Part shown: in pieces, positions 28,766-37,850 of the stretch
How positions within the stretch are numbered: position 1 is the first letter of the stretch
How the letters are laid out: each line of letters starts with the position of its first letter
NCBI RefSeq assembly: GCF_014646755.1
Contig: NZ_BMNW01000004.1
Location: forward strand, 1 to 64,000
Source: Pseudomonas asuensis
GTDB lineage: Bacteria > Pseudomonadota > Gammaproteobacteria > Pseudomonadales > Pseudomonadaceae
Direction of reading: 5' to 3'
DNA: 64,000 bases
Made by a program: the position numbers and the translations under genes
Notes under the pieces: generated by a model
What the model was told of the DNA's origin: nothing
The model's input: the letters and a program-made list of their open reading frames with translations, nothing else
The model's database searches: none

Positions 28766-30376
28766 TCAGTGCCGTGCCGAGCGACGAATCAGGCCAATGA
28801 CCGGCAACAACCCCACCAGCACCAACGTCAGGGCTGGCAGCGCTGCACGTGCCCACTCGCCTTCACTGGTCATTTCAAAGACACGCACAGCCAGCGTATC
28901 CCAGCCGAACGGGCGCATCAGCAGCGTAGCGGGCATCTCCTTGAGCACGTCTACGAACACCAGCAACGCAGCCGAGAGCGCCCCTGGCGCAAGCAGCGGC
29001 ACATACACCCGGACAAACAGTCCCAAGCCGCCCACCCCCAGGCTCCGGGAGGCTTCTGGTAACGACTTGCGGACGCGTGCGAGGGCTGACTCCAGCGGTC
29101 CATAGGCAACTGCTAGAAAGCGAATGAGATACGCCAAGAGCAGCGCCCCCAGACTCCCCAGCAGAAGGGGCTTGCCTGCACCACCCAACCATTGGGATAC
29201 CGGTACAACCACCTCTCGGTCCAGCAAACTAAAGGCCAGCATGATAGCCACTGCTAGTACCGAGCCCGGCAATGCATAGCCCAAATTAGCCAACGCAATA
29301 GCGGAGCGGACCGTACGCCGCGGGGCCTGCCGACGCGCAAACACCAGGAGCAACCCTAGCGTAACCACCAGTAGCGCTGCGACCAGCCCCAGGCCGAGGC
29401 TATGTAAAATCAAGCCGACGTAGCGCTCATCCAGATCAAAGCGGCCACGCTGCCAGAACCAGACAACCAGCTGCACAACCGGAATGATAAAGGCACAGGC
29501 GAAGACCAGGCTGCACCAGCCGGTAGCCAGGGCCGCTTTCCACCCGGTAAGTCGGTACAGCGCACCGCTGCGGGCACGCTCATTGGCGGGCCGGGCTACC
29601 CCACGCAGCTTGCGCTCCCCGAGCAGCACCACGCCAACCCCAACCAAGAGCAGGCTAGCCAGCTGGGCTGCACTGGACAGGCTGAAAAAGCCATACCAGG
29701 TCTTATAGATTGCCGTCGTAAACGTATCGAAGTTAAACACGGAGACAGCGCCGAAATCGGCCAGTGTTTCCATGATGGCCAATGCCAGCCCGGCACCAAT
29801 GGCCGGCCACGCCATTGGCAAGGCAACCCGCCAGAAGGCCTGCCAAGGTGAAAGCCCAAGTGTGCGTGCGGCCTCGGTGAGCCCTTTACCCTGCGCGAGA
29901 AAGGCGCTACGAGCCAGTAGATAGACGTATGGGTAAAAGACCAGCACTAAGACAATAATGACCCCACCCGTCGATCGTACCGGCGGAAAACGCAGCCGCA
30001 TATGAAACAGCTCGCGCAGAAAGCTCTGCACAGGTCCCGAGAAGTCCAGCAGTCCCACAAACACGAACGCCAATACATAAGCCGGGATCGCAAAAGGCAG
30101 CATCAGTGCCCAGTCCAGCCAACGGCGGCCTGGAAACTCGCAAAGGCTCGTAAGCCAAGCCAGACTTACCCCCAGCAGCGTGACGCCAATCCCCACCCCG
30201 ACCAACAGCGTCACGGTATTGCCTAGCAGGCGAGGTAGTTGTGTGCTCCAGAGGTGTGACCAGATCTCGGTATCGATGTGCTGCCAGCTGAGCAGCAGCA
30301 CGCACAGCGGCATAAGCACCAGACCTGCTGCCATAAACGCAATGAGAGACCAGCGACGAACAGCAGAATGAGACAC
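28766..30376 (-). CDS. fbpB: Iron(III)-type ABC transporter permease (fused double permease)
   Basis: A membrane protein of about 536 residues with two homologous permease halves of about six TM segments each, as in FbpB/HitB. Each half has an EAA loop for the ATPase: EAARTLGLSPWQAFWRVALP and a second at LPEASRSLGVGGLGLF. I choose GTG at 30376 (CAGGTG 7 nt upstream) because it gives the family-like SHSAVRRWSLIAF start and leaves the 26-nt hairpin at 30463-30488 outside the coding sequence; the longest frame begins with TTG at 30490. The binding-protein gene fbpA lies upstream. No ATPase gene is adjacent. Confidence 0.85.
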   Translation of the reverse strand: MSHSAVRRWSLIAFMAAGLVLMPLCVLLLSWQHIDTEIWSHLWSTQLPRLLGNTVTLLVGVGIGVTLLGVSLAWLTSLCEFPGRRWLDWALMLPFAIPAYVLAFVFVGLLDFSGPVQSFLRELFHMRLRFPPVRSTGGVIIVLVLVFYPYVYLLARSAFLAQGKGLTEAARTLGLSPWQAFWRVALPMAWPAIGAGLALAIMETLADFGAVSVFNFDTFTTAIYKTWYGFFSLSSAAQLASLLLVGVGVVLLGERKLRGVARPANERARSGALYRLTGWKAALATGWCSLVFACAFIIPVVQLVVWFWQRGRFDLDERYVGLILHSLGLGLVAALLVVTLGLLLVFARRQAPRRTVRSAIALANLGYALPGSVLAVAIMLAFSLLDREVVVPVSQWLGGAGKPLLLGSLGALLLAYLIRFLAVAYGPLESALARVRKSLPEASRSLGVGGLGLFVRVYVPLLAPGALSAALLVFVDVLKEMPATLLMRPFGWDTLAVRVFEMTSEGEWARAALPALTLVLVGLLPVIGLIRRSARH

Positions 30377-30462
30377 GCGGTACACCTGTAAAGCAGGCAG
30401 AGGCGGCGTGGTAGGCGCATGCCTCAAGTCGGTATGGCGGTTGAGCAGTGATTGGGAAAGAG

Positions 30463-30488
30463 GGCGCACCGCGTGATCGCGGTGCGCC
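30463..30488 (-). promoter_or_regulatory. Intercistronic hairpin between fbpA and the permease gene
   Basis: GGCGCACCGCG-loop of 4-CGCGGTGCGCC is a perfect 11-bp GC-rich stem 5 nt after the fbpA stop. No T-tract follows. Hairpins in this position in binding-protein operons usually protect the upstream message from 3' exonucleases, giving excess binding protein over permease. Confidence 0.65.
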
Positions 30489-30493
30489 AACCA

Positions 30494-31492
30494 TCAGTTC
30501 CAGCCTACGCGGTCCATCATTTTGATAGCCTCTGCCTGGCGGCGTCCTGCAACTTCGACAGGGATCGTATCAGCCTTGAACTGGCCCCAACTGGCAACCT
30601 CAGCCGAAGCCGGGACATTTGGATTGGCCGGATATTCCTGGTTGATGCCTGCAAACAGCGACTGGGCGTCAGGGCCGGTCATCCACTCGACCAATGCCTT
30701 GGCCGCTTCTGGATGAGGCGCATGCTGCGTCAGGCCAACGCCTGACAGATTCACGTGCACGCCACGGTCGTCTTGGTTGGGCCAGAACAGCTTCACGCCC
30801 AAATCAGGGTTCTGTTTGTGCATCCGCCCGTAGTAATAGGTGTTCACGATACCCACATCGCACTGTCCGGCATCAATGGCCTGAAGCACTGCGTTATCGT
30901 CTGGAAAGACACTGGTGGACAGATTGCGTACCCAGCCCGTCAGGATCTCCTCAGTTTTGGCCGCACCGTGGGCTTCGATCAAGGTAGCCGTCAGCGACTG
31001 GTTATACACCTTCTTAGCCGTGCGTAGGCATAGGCGACCCTCCCATTCAGAGCCTGCCAGCGCTTCATAGGTGCTCAGTTCATCCACGGACACACGGTCC
31101 GGCGCATAGGCAATAGTGCGCGCCCTTAACGTGAGCCCTGTCCAGCGTCCCGTCGAGGAGCGGTACTGAGGGGGGATATTCCGGTTGATAACCGCCGACT
31201 GCATCGGTTGCAGAATGCCCATCTGCTCCGCCTGCCAAAGGTTACCGGCGTCGACAGTAATCAAGAGATCGGCTGGAGTGTTAGCACCCTCAGCCTTGAT
31301 TCTGGCCATCAGAGGCGCTTCCTTATCGGTAATGAACTTGACGTTCACGCCGGTCTGCTGGGTATAGGCATCAAAAACGGGCTTGATCAGCTCGTCAATC
31401 CGCGAGGAGTAGACCACTACCTCATCAGCTGCCTGGGCCACTCCAGCCGTCAGCCATAACGCGCACGCCAAAAACACTTTGCGAAACGGCAT
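30494..31492 (-). CDS. fbpA: Periplasmic iron(III)-binding protein of an ABC transporter
   Basis: A 332-residue extracellular solute-binding protein. It has a signal peptide ending [15 protein letters not shown] (cleavage after AQA, about residue 22). The tyrosine pair typical of ferric-binding FbpA-type proteins is in [11 protein letters not shown] (about 217), with [11 protein letters not shown] near the C-terminus. ATG at 31492 has AGGTG upstream; GTG at 31501 is an alternative. It is first in a two-gene operon with the permease. Confidence 0.87.
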   Translation of the reverse strand: MPFRKVFLACALWLTAGVAQAADEVVVYSSRIDELIKPVFDAYTQQTGVNVKFITDKEAPLMARIKAEGANTPADLLITVDAGNLWQAEQMGILQPMQSAVINRNIPPQYRSSTGRWTGLTLRARTIAYAPDRVSVDELSTYEALAGSEWEGRLCLRTAKKVYNQSLTATLIEAHGAAKTEEILTGWVRNLSTSVFPDDNAVLQAIDAGQCDVGIVNTYYYGRMHKQNPDLGVKLFWPNQDDRGVHVNLSGVGLTQHAPHPEAAKALVEWMTGPDAQSLFAGINQEYPANPNVPASAEVASWGQFKADTIPVEVAGRRQAEAIKMMDRVGWN

Positions 31493-31587
31493 GTAAAGCA
31501 CCTCATCTGAAAGATAGGTGCAAATGATAAAGACTCTCGCCTATCGAGCCGCCTCAACAAATGTGTCGAGTTGTGTCACGGCCCTGA

Positions 31588-32811
31588 TCAGGCGCGTGCC
31601 AATTCTGGCAGGTCTCCTGTCTGACCCAAGGCCTGACGAACAAAGATTGCCTTTGCCTCGAAGTGCTCGTTAACCAGCTTGAATCCGGTATTACGCAGCC
31701 AGCGTACAGCCAGGTTGTCTTCCTGGAATAAACGCTGGAAACCTTCCATGGCGCCCATCATGGCAAGGTTATGCGGCATACGGCGGCGTTCATAACGACT
31801 TAATACCCGCACATCGGCCAAGTGCTCGCCCCTTCGGTGCCCATGCAGCAACACCTCAGCCAAGACCGCAGCGTCCAGAAAACCCAGATTGACGCCCTGC
31901 CCGGCCAATGGGTGAATGACATGAGCCGCATCGCCAATCAATGCCAGACCCGGCTCGACATAACGCTTGGCATGGCGCTGGCGCAGCGGAATACAGACAC
32001 GGGGATCAGCCTGCTCGATAGCACCCAGGCGGTTCTCAAAGGCACGCCCCAGGGCAGCACAAAAGGCGTTGTCATCCATGGCCATCAACCGCTCGCTTTC
32101 CTTGGGCGTGCAGGACCAGACGATAGAGCACCAGTGCACATCCCCCTCGCGATCCAGTGGCAAAAAGGCCAGCGGGCCATCATCCGTAAAGCGCTGCCAC
32201 GCGGTCTTTTGATGTGGGTGCGCACAACGAACACTGGTCACGATGGCATTGTGCAGGTAATCCCACTCTCGCGTTTCGACACCAGCCAAGTGCCGTACTG
32301 TCGAATGTGCACCATCGGCTGCAATGACTAGCGAGGTGCGAACGGCCTGCCTCCCTGCCAGCTGGATCAGCCAGTCATCACCGGAATGGCGCAACAGCTC
32401 CATCCGGGCGTCCGGCATCAGCTGGACGCTGGAGGTCTGTAACCGCTCCATCAGCGCGTCCTGGATAACACGGTTTTCGATGATATGACCCAGCACGTCG
32501 GCATGGACGCTGCTGGCCGTAAAATCAATAGCGCCGGTACCTGAGCCATCCCAGACATGCATGCGTCGGTAAGGGCTGGTACGGCGCGATAAAATCCCGT
32601 CCCAGGCCCCCAGGTTCTGCAGAATACGCCGACTGGCCTCAGACAAGGCACTGACGCGGGCCTCGAATGGCTGGGCCGGCTCGAAAGGCTTTACTGTCAT
32701 CGGACCACGGTCCAGGAGCAGCACCTTCAGGCCGCTGCCCTCCAATGCCAGCGCCAGGGCACTACCCACCATACCGGCACCGACAATCGCGATGTCTACT
32801 TGGGTTTCCAC
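31588..32811 (-). CDS. ubiI: FAD-dependent ubiquinone hydroxylase, UbiI type
   Basis: A 407-residue flavoprotein monooxygenase of the UbiH/UbiF/VisC group, which adds ring hydroxyls during ubiquinone synthesis. Visible are the N-terminal dinucleotide fold DIAIVGAGMVGSALA, the middle DG motif VIAADGAHSTVR (about 166) and the FAD-ribityl motif LIGDAAHVIHPLAGQGVN (about 285). The start is GTG at 32811, 8 nt after GGGAGC. Together with ubiH and pepP it forms the conserved pepP-ubiH-ubiI run; which ring position it modifies is inferred from synteny. Confidence 0.87.
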   Translation of the reverse strand: METQVDIAIVGAGMVGSALALALEGSGLKVLLLDRGPMTVKPFEPAQPFEARVSALSEASRRILQNLGAWDGILSRRTSPYRRMHVWDGSGTGAIDFTASSVHADVLGHIIENRVIQDALMERLQTSSVQLMPDARMELLRHSGDDWLIQLAGRQAVRTSLVIAADGAHSTVRHLAGVETREWDYLHNAIVTSVRCAHPHQKTAWQRFTDDGPLAFLPLDREGDVHWCSIVWSCTPKESERLMAMDDNAFCAALGRAFENRLGAIEQADPRVCIPLRQRHAKRYVEPGLALIGDAAHVIHPLAGQGVNLGFLDAAVLAEVLLHGHRRGEHLADVRVLSRYERRRMPHNLAMMGAMEGFQRLFQEDNLAVRWLRNTGFKLVNEHFEAKAIFVRQALGQTGDLPELARA

Positions 32812-32859
32812 GATCAAAGCTCCCTTGAAGCGGTTAGAGGCATAACAGGACAGGAACAC

Positions 32860-34056
32860 TCAAAACAGCGTCTGGGCCGGGCGCGTACCAAGCCCCATCG
32901 CCTGACGGGCAAATGCCCCCTTTGCGGAAGGCCACAGCTCCAAACCGATCAATCCGGCATTACGCCCCATCGCCAGCCAGGGGTTACCGTTGGAAAACAG
33001 TCGCGTTACCTGATCAGAAAAACCAATAGTCAGCAGCTGGTCAAGGCGCTGGTCATGTAGATATTGCTGCAACGTTGCAAAATCACCGGGCTTGGTCTCG
33101 CTGCTCTCCAGCGCTTGCGCCAGCGCCGAAACATCGCGCAGCGACAGGTTGAACCCCTGTCCGGCAATCGGATGCAGGCTGTGGGCGGCATTGCCCAGCA
33201 CCACAAGGTGCGGTCTTACCTGCTCCTGCGCCTTGATCAAGGTCAGCGGATAACTGTGCCGTGCGCCTACCTGCCGGAATGTACCCAGTCGGTAACCAAA
33301 GGCTTGCTGTAACTCCGCCAGAAAAGAGCGCTCATCAATAGTAGCCAGCCGTTCTGCATCCGCCTGCGGACGTGTCCAGATCAGGGCGCATCGGTTCTCG
33401 GGCAACGGCAGCAGGGCTAACGGGCCGGTATCGGTAAAGCGCTCAAAGGCCCAGCCCTGATGCGGATCGCCCGGTGTGACGTTGGCAATCAGCGCCGTTT
33501 GATCATAGGTCGTCTGCTCAACATGGATACCTAACTGCTCACGCAGCGCCGAGCGACCACCATCGGCCAAAACAGCCAGATCACACGTCAGCTCGGTGTC
33601 GTCATCCAGGGTGAGTGTATAGCCGTCCGGTCCCGCCACAAGACGGCGAACTTCGGCAGGGCAACGCCATTCGATAATGTCGCGGTCCAGAGCATGCCAC
33701 AGGCAATGGCCTAGCCAAGCGTTTTCTATGACATACCCTAATGCGTCGACACGCTGCTCGGAGGCATCCAGGCGGGCCGCGCCAAAGCGCCCGCGATCAG
33801 ACACATGGATATGCGTGATTGCCTCCGCGCGCTCGGCCAAGGCCTTCCATACGCCGAGCCGCTCGTAAATCAGGCGAGAGCCATAGGACAGCGCCGAGGA
33901 GCGGGCATCGTAGCTGGGCTGAAAGGCGTTACCCGGCGCAAAGGGCTCGATCATTACAATCCGCCAGCCACGCGCCTTTGCCAGCCCCTGAAGCGACAAG
34001 GCCAGGCTCGCACCTACCAGCCCGCCACCAATGATTGCCACATTGCAGCGCTGCAT
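32860..34056 (-). CDS. ubiH: 2-octaprenyl-6-methoxyphenol hydroxylase
   Basis: A 398-residue paralogue of the downstream ubiI gene with the same three flavin motifs: VAIIGGGLVGASLAL at the N-terminus, AVLADGGRSALREQLG in the middle and VVLGNAAHSLHPIAGQGFNL near residue 285. In the last motif the usual GDAAH is GNAAH, as in other UbiH proteins. It hydroxylates an intermediate in ubiquinone synthesis. The ATG at 34056 is 11 nt after the pepP stop, so the genes are in one operon. Confidence 0.91.
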   Translation of the reverse strand: MQRCNVAIIGGGLVGASLALSLQGLAKARGWRIVMIEPFAPGNAFQPSYDARSSALSYGSRLIYERLGVWKALAERAEAITHIHVSDRGRFGAARLDASEQRVDALGYVIENAWLGHCLWHALDRDIIEWRCPAEVRRLVAGPDGYTLTLDDDTELTCDLAVLADGGRSALREQLGIHVEQTTYDQTALIANVTPGDPHQGWAFERFTDTGPLALLPLPENRCALIWTRPQADAERLATIDERSFLAELQQAFGYRLGTFRQVGARHSYPLTLIKAQEQVRPHLVVLGNAAHSLHPIAGQGFNLSLRDVSALAQALESSETKPGDFATLQQYLHDQRLDQLLTIGFSDQVTRLFSNGNPWLAMGRNAGLIGLELWPSAKGAFARQAMGLGTRPAQTLF

Positions 34057-34067
34057 GTTCTCTCTCC

Positions 34068-35417
34068 TTACACTGCCGCGCCGGACGTCGAAGCGTCCTG
34101 GGCGTCAGCCATTAATCGTTCAATCTCATCAACCGCTTTGGGTACATGGCGGCTCAAAATTTCGCATCCGTGACGGGTGACTACCACATCATCCTCAATA
34201 CGGACACCGATACCCCGCCACTTCTTTGCTACCCGCAGGTTATTGGGTGCAACGTAAATACCTGGCTCGACCGTCATGGTCATACCCGGCTCCAGCATTC
34301 GCCACTGATCGCCGATGCGGTAATCGCCAACGTCATGCACGTCCAGGCCCAACCAGTGTCCAGCCCGATGCATATAAAAGTCACGATATGCGCCTTCTTC
34401 GATCAGGGTATTGATCTCGCCCCGTAGCAGACCAAGATCAACCAATCCTTCCGTAATGATGCGCACCGTCACCTCATGGGCTTCATCCCAGTGGCGGCCG
34501 GGCGCAATACAGGCAAAGGCTGCCTCGTTGGCTGCCAGAACGATCTCATAGATCGCTTTCTGCTCGGGTGAAAACCGCCCACTGACCGGAAAAGTGCGGG
34601 TGATGTCACTGGCATAGCAGTCGATTTCGCAGCCAGCATCGATCAGCACCAGGTCCCCGTCCTTGAGCAGTGCATCATTCTGCTGGTAGTGCATGATACA
34701 GGCGTTACGGCCGGAAGCGACGATCGAGCCATAGGCAGGCATGCGTGCACCGCCCTTGCGAAAGACATAATCCAGCTCCGCCTCCAGATGATACTCCCTG
34801 AGGCCCGGCCGACAGGCCTGCATCGCCCGGATATGCGCATCACCAGATACAATCGCCGCCTCGCGCATCACCTTGATCTCGGCGGCAGTCTTGAAGAGCC
34901 GAGCTTCATGCAGGAGAGGGTCGAGTGCGATCAGCTCCTTGGGCGGCTGAGCGCCCTGATTGGCCTTTGCGCGAATCAGATTGATCCAGTCCAATAACTG
35001 CCGGTCGAAATCAGGATTCGAACCCATGGCGTAGTAGACACGCTCCCGTCCCTCGATCAGCCCCGGCAGGATGTCGTGGATATCGCTGATAGGAAAGGCA
35101 TCGTCGGCACCGTACTGGCGGATCGCCCCTTCCTGCCCTGCACGCGGGCCCGCCCACATCTCCTGAACAGGGTCCTTTTCCCGACAGAACAGCACATACT
35201 CAGCATGCTCCCTGCCAGGAATCAGCGCCATGACGGCATCCGGCTCTGGAAAGCCGGTCAGGTACTGAAAATCGCTGTCCTGACGATAGGTATACTCGAT
35301 GTCACGGTTACGGACACGCACCGGCGCAGCCGGCAGGATCGCAATACTGCCTGGAGCCATCTCGGCCATAAGCGCTCGACGCCGCCGGGCGAACTCAGCC
35401 TTCGGAATGCGGATCAT
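34068..35417 (-). CDS. pepP: Xaa-Pro aminopeptidase
   Basis: A 449-residue aminopeptidase P that cleaves N-terminal residues before proline. The N-terminal creatinase-like domain (about 1-170) is followed by the pita-bread catalytic domain with dimetal ligands in LIDAGCEIDCYASDITRTFP (about 260-280), HRAGHWLGLDVHDVGDY (about 355) and TVEPGIYV (about 388), and GIGVRIEDD near the end. It heads the pepP-ubiH-ubiI unit, as in E. coli and pseudomonads. Confidence 0.96.
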   Translation of the reverse strand: MIRIPKAEFARRRRALMAEMAPGSIAILPAAPVRVRNRDIEYTYRQDSDFQYLTGFPEPDAVMALIPGREHAEYVLFCREKDPVQEMWAGPRAGQEGAIRQYGADDAFPISDIHDILPGLIEGRERVYYAMGSNPDFDRQLLDWINLIRAKANQGAQPPKELIALDPLLHEARLFKTAAEIKVMREAAIVSGDAHIRAMQACRPGLREYHLEAELDYVFRKGGARMPAYGSIVASGRNACIMHYQQNDALLKDGDLVLIDAGCEIDCYASDITRTFPVSGRFSPEQKAIYEIVLAANEAAFACIAPGRHWDEAHEVTVRIITEGLVDLGLLRGEINTLIEEGAYRDFYMHRAGHWLGLDVHDVGDYRIGDQWRMLEPGMTMTVEPGIYVAPNNLRVAKKWRGIGVRIEDDVVVTRHGCEILSRHVPKAVDEIERLMADAQDASTSGAAV

Positions 35418-35463
35418 GCGAACTCCTTAACGGAAGAACCGCCTTCGCCCACGGCGCCACGCC

Positions 35464-36018
35464 TCAATGAATTGAAGGCTTAGGTGCAGACGAAGGGTCC
35501 TTGCCGTACTCGCTGTAGAGAATGACAGGTGCCACACGAAGATACTCGGTAACCTCCATGTAATCGTTTTCGCCCTCTTCGGACTCCTCTAGCGTGTCCT
35601 GCACCTGAGCAATGGCTGCAAGATCCTGCAAAACTTCTTTAGCTTCGTTGGACAGTTCAATCGTACGGCTGGCCAAGCCAAAGCCGGACAGGAAACCCTG
35701 GCACCACTGGCCCATGGCGGCCAGGCGCTCCTTGAGCGGTGCCTCGTCGGTTGGCAGGAGCAGCACGATGGCTACTTCGTTGGTCGCGAATTCCTGTTGG
35801 ACCATGCCCAGGAGCCCTACCAGCGCTGATTTCAGGCGGTCACTGGGTGCGCCGCCCAGAAGGTCGGCGGCTGCGACGAGCCAGTCAGACTCGTCAAAGC
35901 CGGCGCCGGCGCAAATACGGCCCATTAGGTGCCCGTGAAGCTCGGCTGGGGAGACAGGAAGAGCCGCTTCGCTCAATAATTGTGTGAACGCGGCGTATGC
36001 AGATGATGTACTCGTCAT
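35464..36018 (-). CDS. YgfB/UPF0149 family protein
   Basis: A 184-residue acidic, helical protein of the UPF0149 (YecA/YgfB) family, conserved upstream of pepP. Signature regions are [16 protein letters not shown] (about 22-37) and [12 protein letters not shown] (about 103). In P. aeruginosa YgfB affects ampDh3 expression and beta-lactam resistance. It is 46 bp upstream of pepP on the same strand and divergent from the TIGR02449/zapA pair. Confidence 0.9.
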   Translation of the reverse strand: MTSTSSAYAAFTQLLSEAALPVSPAELHGHLMGRICAGAGFDESDWLVAAADLLGGAPSDRLKSALVGLLGMVQQEFATNEVAIVLLLPTDEAPLKERLAAMGQWCQGFLSGFGLASRTIELSNEAKEVLQDLAAIAQVQDTLEESEEGENDYMEVTEYLRVAPVILYSEYGKDPSSAPKPSIH

Positions 36019-36124
36019 GGATGGCTATGGTCGTTCGTCGACGTGATGGCTAGAATGAACCTTGTATCCTACGCGTTGACCTTGTTACCGGCCAACCTTG
36101 TATAGCTCGGAGCAGCAGCCATCC

Positions 36125-36346
36125 ATGCGCGAGTCCTCGATCGAAAACGATCTCCAAGTACTGACCGATAAAATTGAGCAATTGCTCGAACACATCGAAC
36201 AGCTTAGGAAAGAGAATCGCCAGCTGCGCGCGCATGAGCGTGCCTGGCGAGAAGAACGAGTCAAGCTAATCGAAAAGAACGATTTGGCCCGACATAAGGT
36301 CGAAGCGATGATTTTACGCCTGAAAGCCCTGGAGCAGGACTCATGA
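36125..36346 (+). CDS. Small coiled-coil protein, TIGR02449 family (ZapB-like)
   Basis: A 73-residue, almost entirely coiled-coil protein (heptads through DKIEQLLEHIEQLRKENRQL) ending RHKVEAMILRLKALEQDS, the hallmark of TIGR02449. Its overlap by 4 nt with zapA (ATGA at 36343) and resemblance to ZapB suggest a cell-division role; this is inference. I use ATG 36125 rather than the in-frame TTG at 36098, because family members start close to the coiled coil. Confidence 0.82.
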   Translation: MRESSIENDLQVLTDKIEQLLEHIEQLRKENRQLRAHERAWREERVKLIEKNDLARHKVEAMILRLKALEQDS

Positions 36347-36654
36347 GCACCGACACCGTCACCGTCCACATACTCGACAAGGACTACTGCATCAGCTGTC
36401 CACCGGACGAGCGCGCCAACCTTGAAACCACTGCGCGCTACCTCGACGGCAAGATGCGAGAGATCCGCGCCGGCGGCAAAGTGATTGGCGCCGACCGTAT
36501 TGCGGTCATGGCCGCCCTTAACATTACCCACGATCTGCTGCATCGCCAGGATGGCGTGAACTTCGAAGTCAGCAGTACACGCGAGCGCGTTCGTGACCTG
36601 CTAGACCGTGTCGACCGGGCTCTGACAACAGAGCAGGACGAACGGGGGGTTTGA
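36343..36654 (+). CDS. zapA: Cell division protein ZapA
   Basis: A 103-residue protein of the ZapA family, which binds FtsZ and promotes Z-ring bundling. The globular N-terminus (VTVHILDKDYCISCPPDERA) precedes a C-terminal coiled coil. It overlaps the upstream coiled-coil gene, and its stop codon overlaps the 6S RNA promoter region, the classic zapA-ssrS-ygfA order. Confidence 0.93.
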   Translation: MSTDTVTVHILDKDYCISCPPDERANLETTARYLDGKMREIRAGGKVIGADRIAVMAALNITHDLLHRQDGVNFEVSSTRERVRDLLDRVDRALTTEQDERGV

Positions 36655-36671
36655 TTCTCGTGGCGAAGGGG

Positions 36672-36677
36672 TATACT
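36672..36677 (+). promoter_or_regulatory. -10 element of the 6S RNA promoter
   Basis: TATACT lies about 8 nt before the 6S start. The matching weak -35 (TTTGAT) overlaps the zapA stop codon. Confidence 0.6.
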
Positions 36678-36684
36678 GAACACA

Positions 36685-36866
36685 CTCTCTGGTGTGTTTG
36701 CCAGTCGGTCATGTCCCTGAGCCGATAAGCAACACCACGGGGGTCGCTCGCTGGGCTTGTGTGCATGTCCGCACGCCGGAAAGCCTAATGGCCCACGACT
36801 TCTCCCACCTTGAACTCTCGGGTTCAAGGGCTACACCGGCAGCGGCATTCCGGGGAGCTACCTTCT
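36685..36866 (+). ncRNA. ssrS: 6S RNA
   Basis: The region between zapA and the 5-formyltetrahydrofolate cyclo-ligase gene matches Pseudomonas 6S RNA as I remember it: TGGTGTGTTTGCCAGTCGGT near the 5' end, ATGTCCCTGAGCCGATAA, GTGTGCATGTCCGCACGCCG, CACCTTGAACTCTCGGGTTC and CCGGGGAGCTA near the 3' end. 6S folds into a long hairpin with a central bubble that mimics an open promoter and sequesters sigma-70 RNA polymerase in stationary phase. The ends are estimated to within about 5 nt. Confidence 0.92.
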
Positions 36867-36869
36867 TTC

Positions 36870-37484
36870 ATGATCAAAGCATCTGATCATTCTCGTTCGG
36901 CCTTGCGCCGACTGCTACGCCAAAAACGTCGAGCGTTAAGCCCTGTCGAGCAACGACAGGCTGCACAGCAGCTACATCGCCAGCTTAGTCATCATCCCCT
37001 ATTCCGACGCGCTCGGCAGATTGCCTTTTATTTGCCTAATGACGGCGAAATCGATCCGCGCCCTCTGCTTCGAACAGCTCAACGCCGCGGTAAAGCTACA
37101 TTCCTACCGGTATTAAGCCGCTGGCCAAGCACTCGCATGCATTTTCAGCGTGTCCGCCCTAGCGAGCGCTGGGTACGTAACCGCTTCAAGATCATTGAAC
37201 CCAGGCCCAATCGCGCACAACAGCGCAAGCCCTGGACTCTGGATCTGATCCTGATGCCGCTGGTGGGCTTCGATGCACAAGGGGGTCGACTGGGTATGGG
37301 GGGTGGCTTTTACGATCGAAGCCTTGCCTATCTCAAGCGCCGTCGCGCCTGGCACTCACCTAAATTGTTAGGATTAGCCCACGAATGTCAGAAAGTAGAT
37401 CAGCTGACGCTGGCCAGTTGGGATGTGCCAATGAAGGCAACGGTGACGAACAAGGGGTGGTACGAGAAAAAGCGAGAGGCCTGA
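36870..37484 (+). CDS. 5-formyltetrahydrofolate cyclo-ligase
   Basis: A 204-residue enzyme converting 5-formyl-THF to 5,10-methenyl-THF with ATP. Signature LILMPLVGFDAQGGRLGMGGGFYDRSLAYL spans about residues 127-156, including the GMGGGFYDR nucleotide loop. It starts right after 6S RNA (ATG at 36870), the usual ssrS-ygfA arrangement; longer frames would read through the 6S gene. Its message may be made by read-through from ssrS. Confidence 0.93.
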   Translation: MIKASDHSRSALRRLLRQKRRALSPVEQRQAAQQLHRQLSHHPLFRRARQIAFYLPNDGEIDPRPLLRTAQRRGKATFLPVLSRWPSTRMHFQRVRPSERWVRNRFKIIEPRPNRAQQRKPWTLDLILMPLVGFDAQGGRLGMGGGFYDRSLAYLKRRRAWHSPKLLGLAHECQKVDQLTLASWDVPMKATVTNKGWYEKKREA

Positions 37485-37535
37485 ACCCTGCGCCAGGACT
37501 ACAACGCAGGGTATTCGACAGCGTATTGCGAAGAT

Positions 37536-37679
37536 TCAGCGGGACACTTTTTGAATCACATGAGCAGACGGTGAATTGTCCTGCTGCTTGTCCCAGAGAC
37601 TTTGAGTGTAGCCTGTCGTAACAACACCCAAGCTAAAAAGCGCGACCAGTACCCAAAGCAAGTCCGGCTTGCGTTTCAT
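37536..37679 (-). CDS. 47-residue single-pass membrane protein
   Basis: On the minus strand a small reading frame starts MKRKPDLLWVLVALFSLG and ends VIQKVSR. It has a basic N-terminus, one hydrophobic helix (about residues 7-23, WVLVALFSLGVVTTG) and a polar tail. GGGGTAGG lies about 9 nt upstream of the ATG. I recall similar small proteins with the start MKRKPDLLWVLV in Pseudomonas genomes at this locus, which supports a real gene. Function is unknown. It faces the cyclo-ligase gene and is divergent from the EVE gene. Confidence 0.72.
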   Translation of the reverse strand: MKRKPDLLWVLVALFSLGVVTTGYTQSLWDKQQDNSPSAHVIQKVSR

Positions 37680-37850
37680 TTATGTGCCTACCCCTTCATT
37701 GGCATAATCAACGATACCGCCGGCCTGTTATATGTCAGGTCGTACGGCCACTTAAAACCGCGGCATTCTGCGCTAACCATTTTTCTGACGCAAACATTGC
37801 GTCAACCAACCGTCAGAAAGTCCAGAACCGTTTTCCCAGGAGCAATCTTC

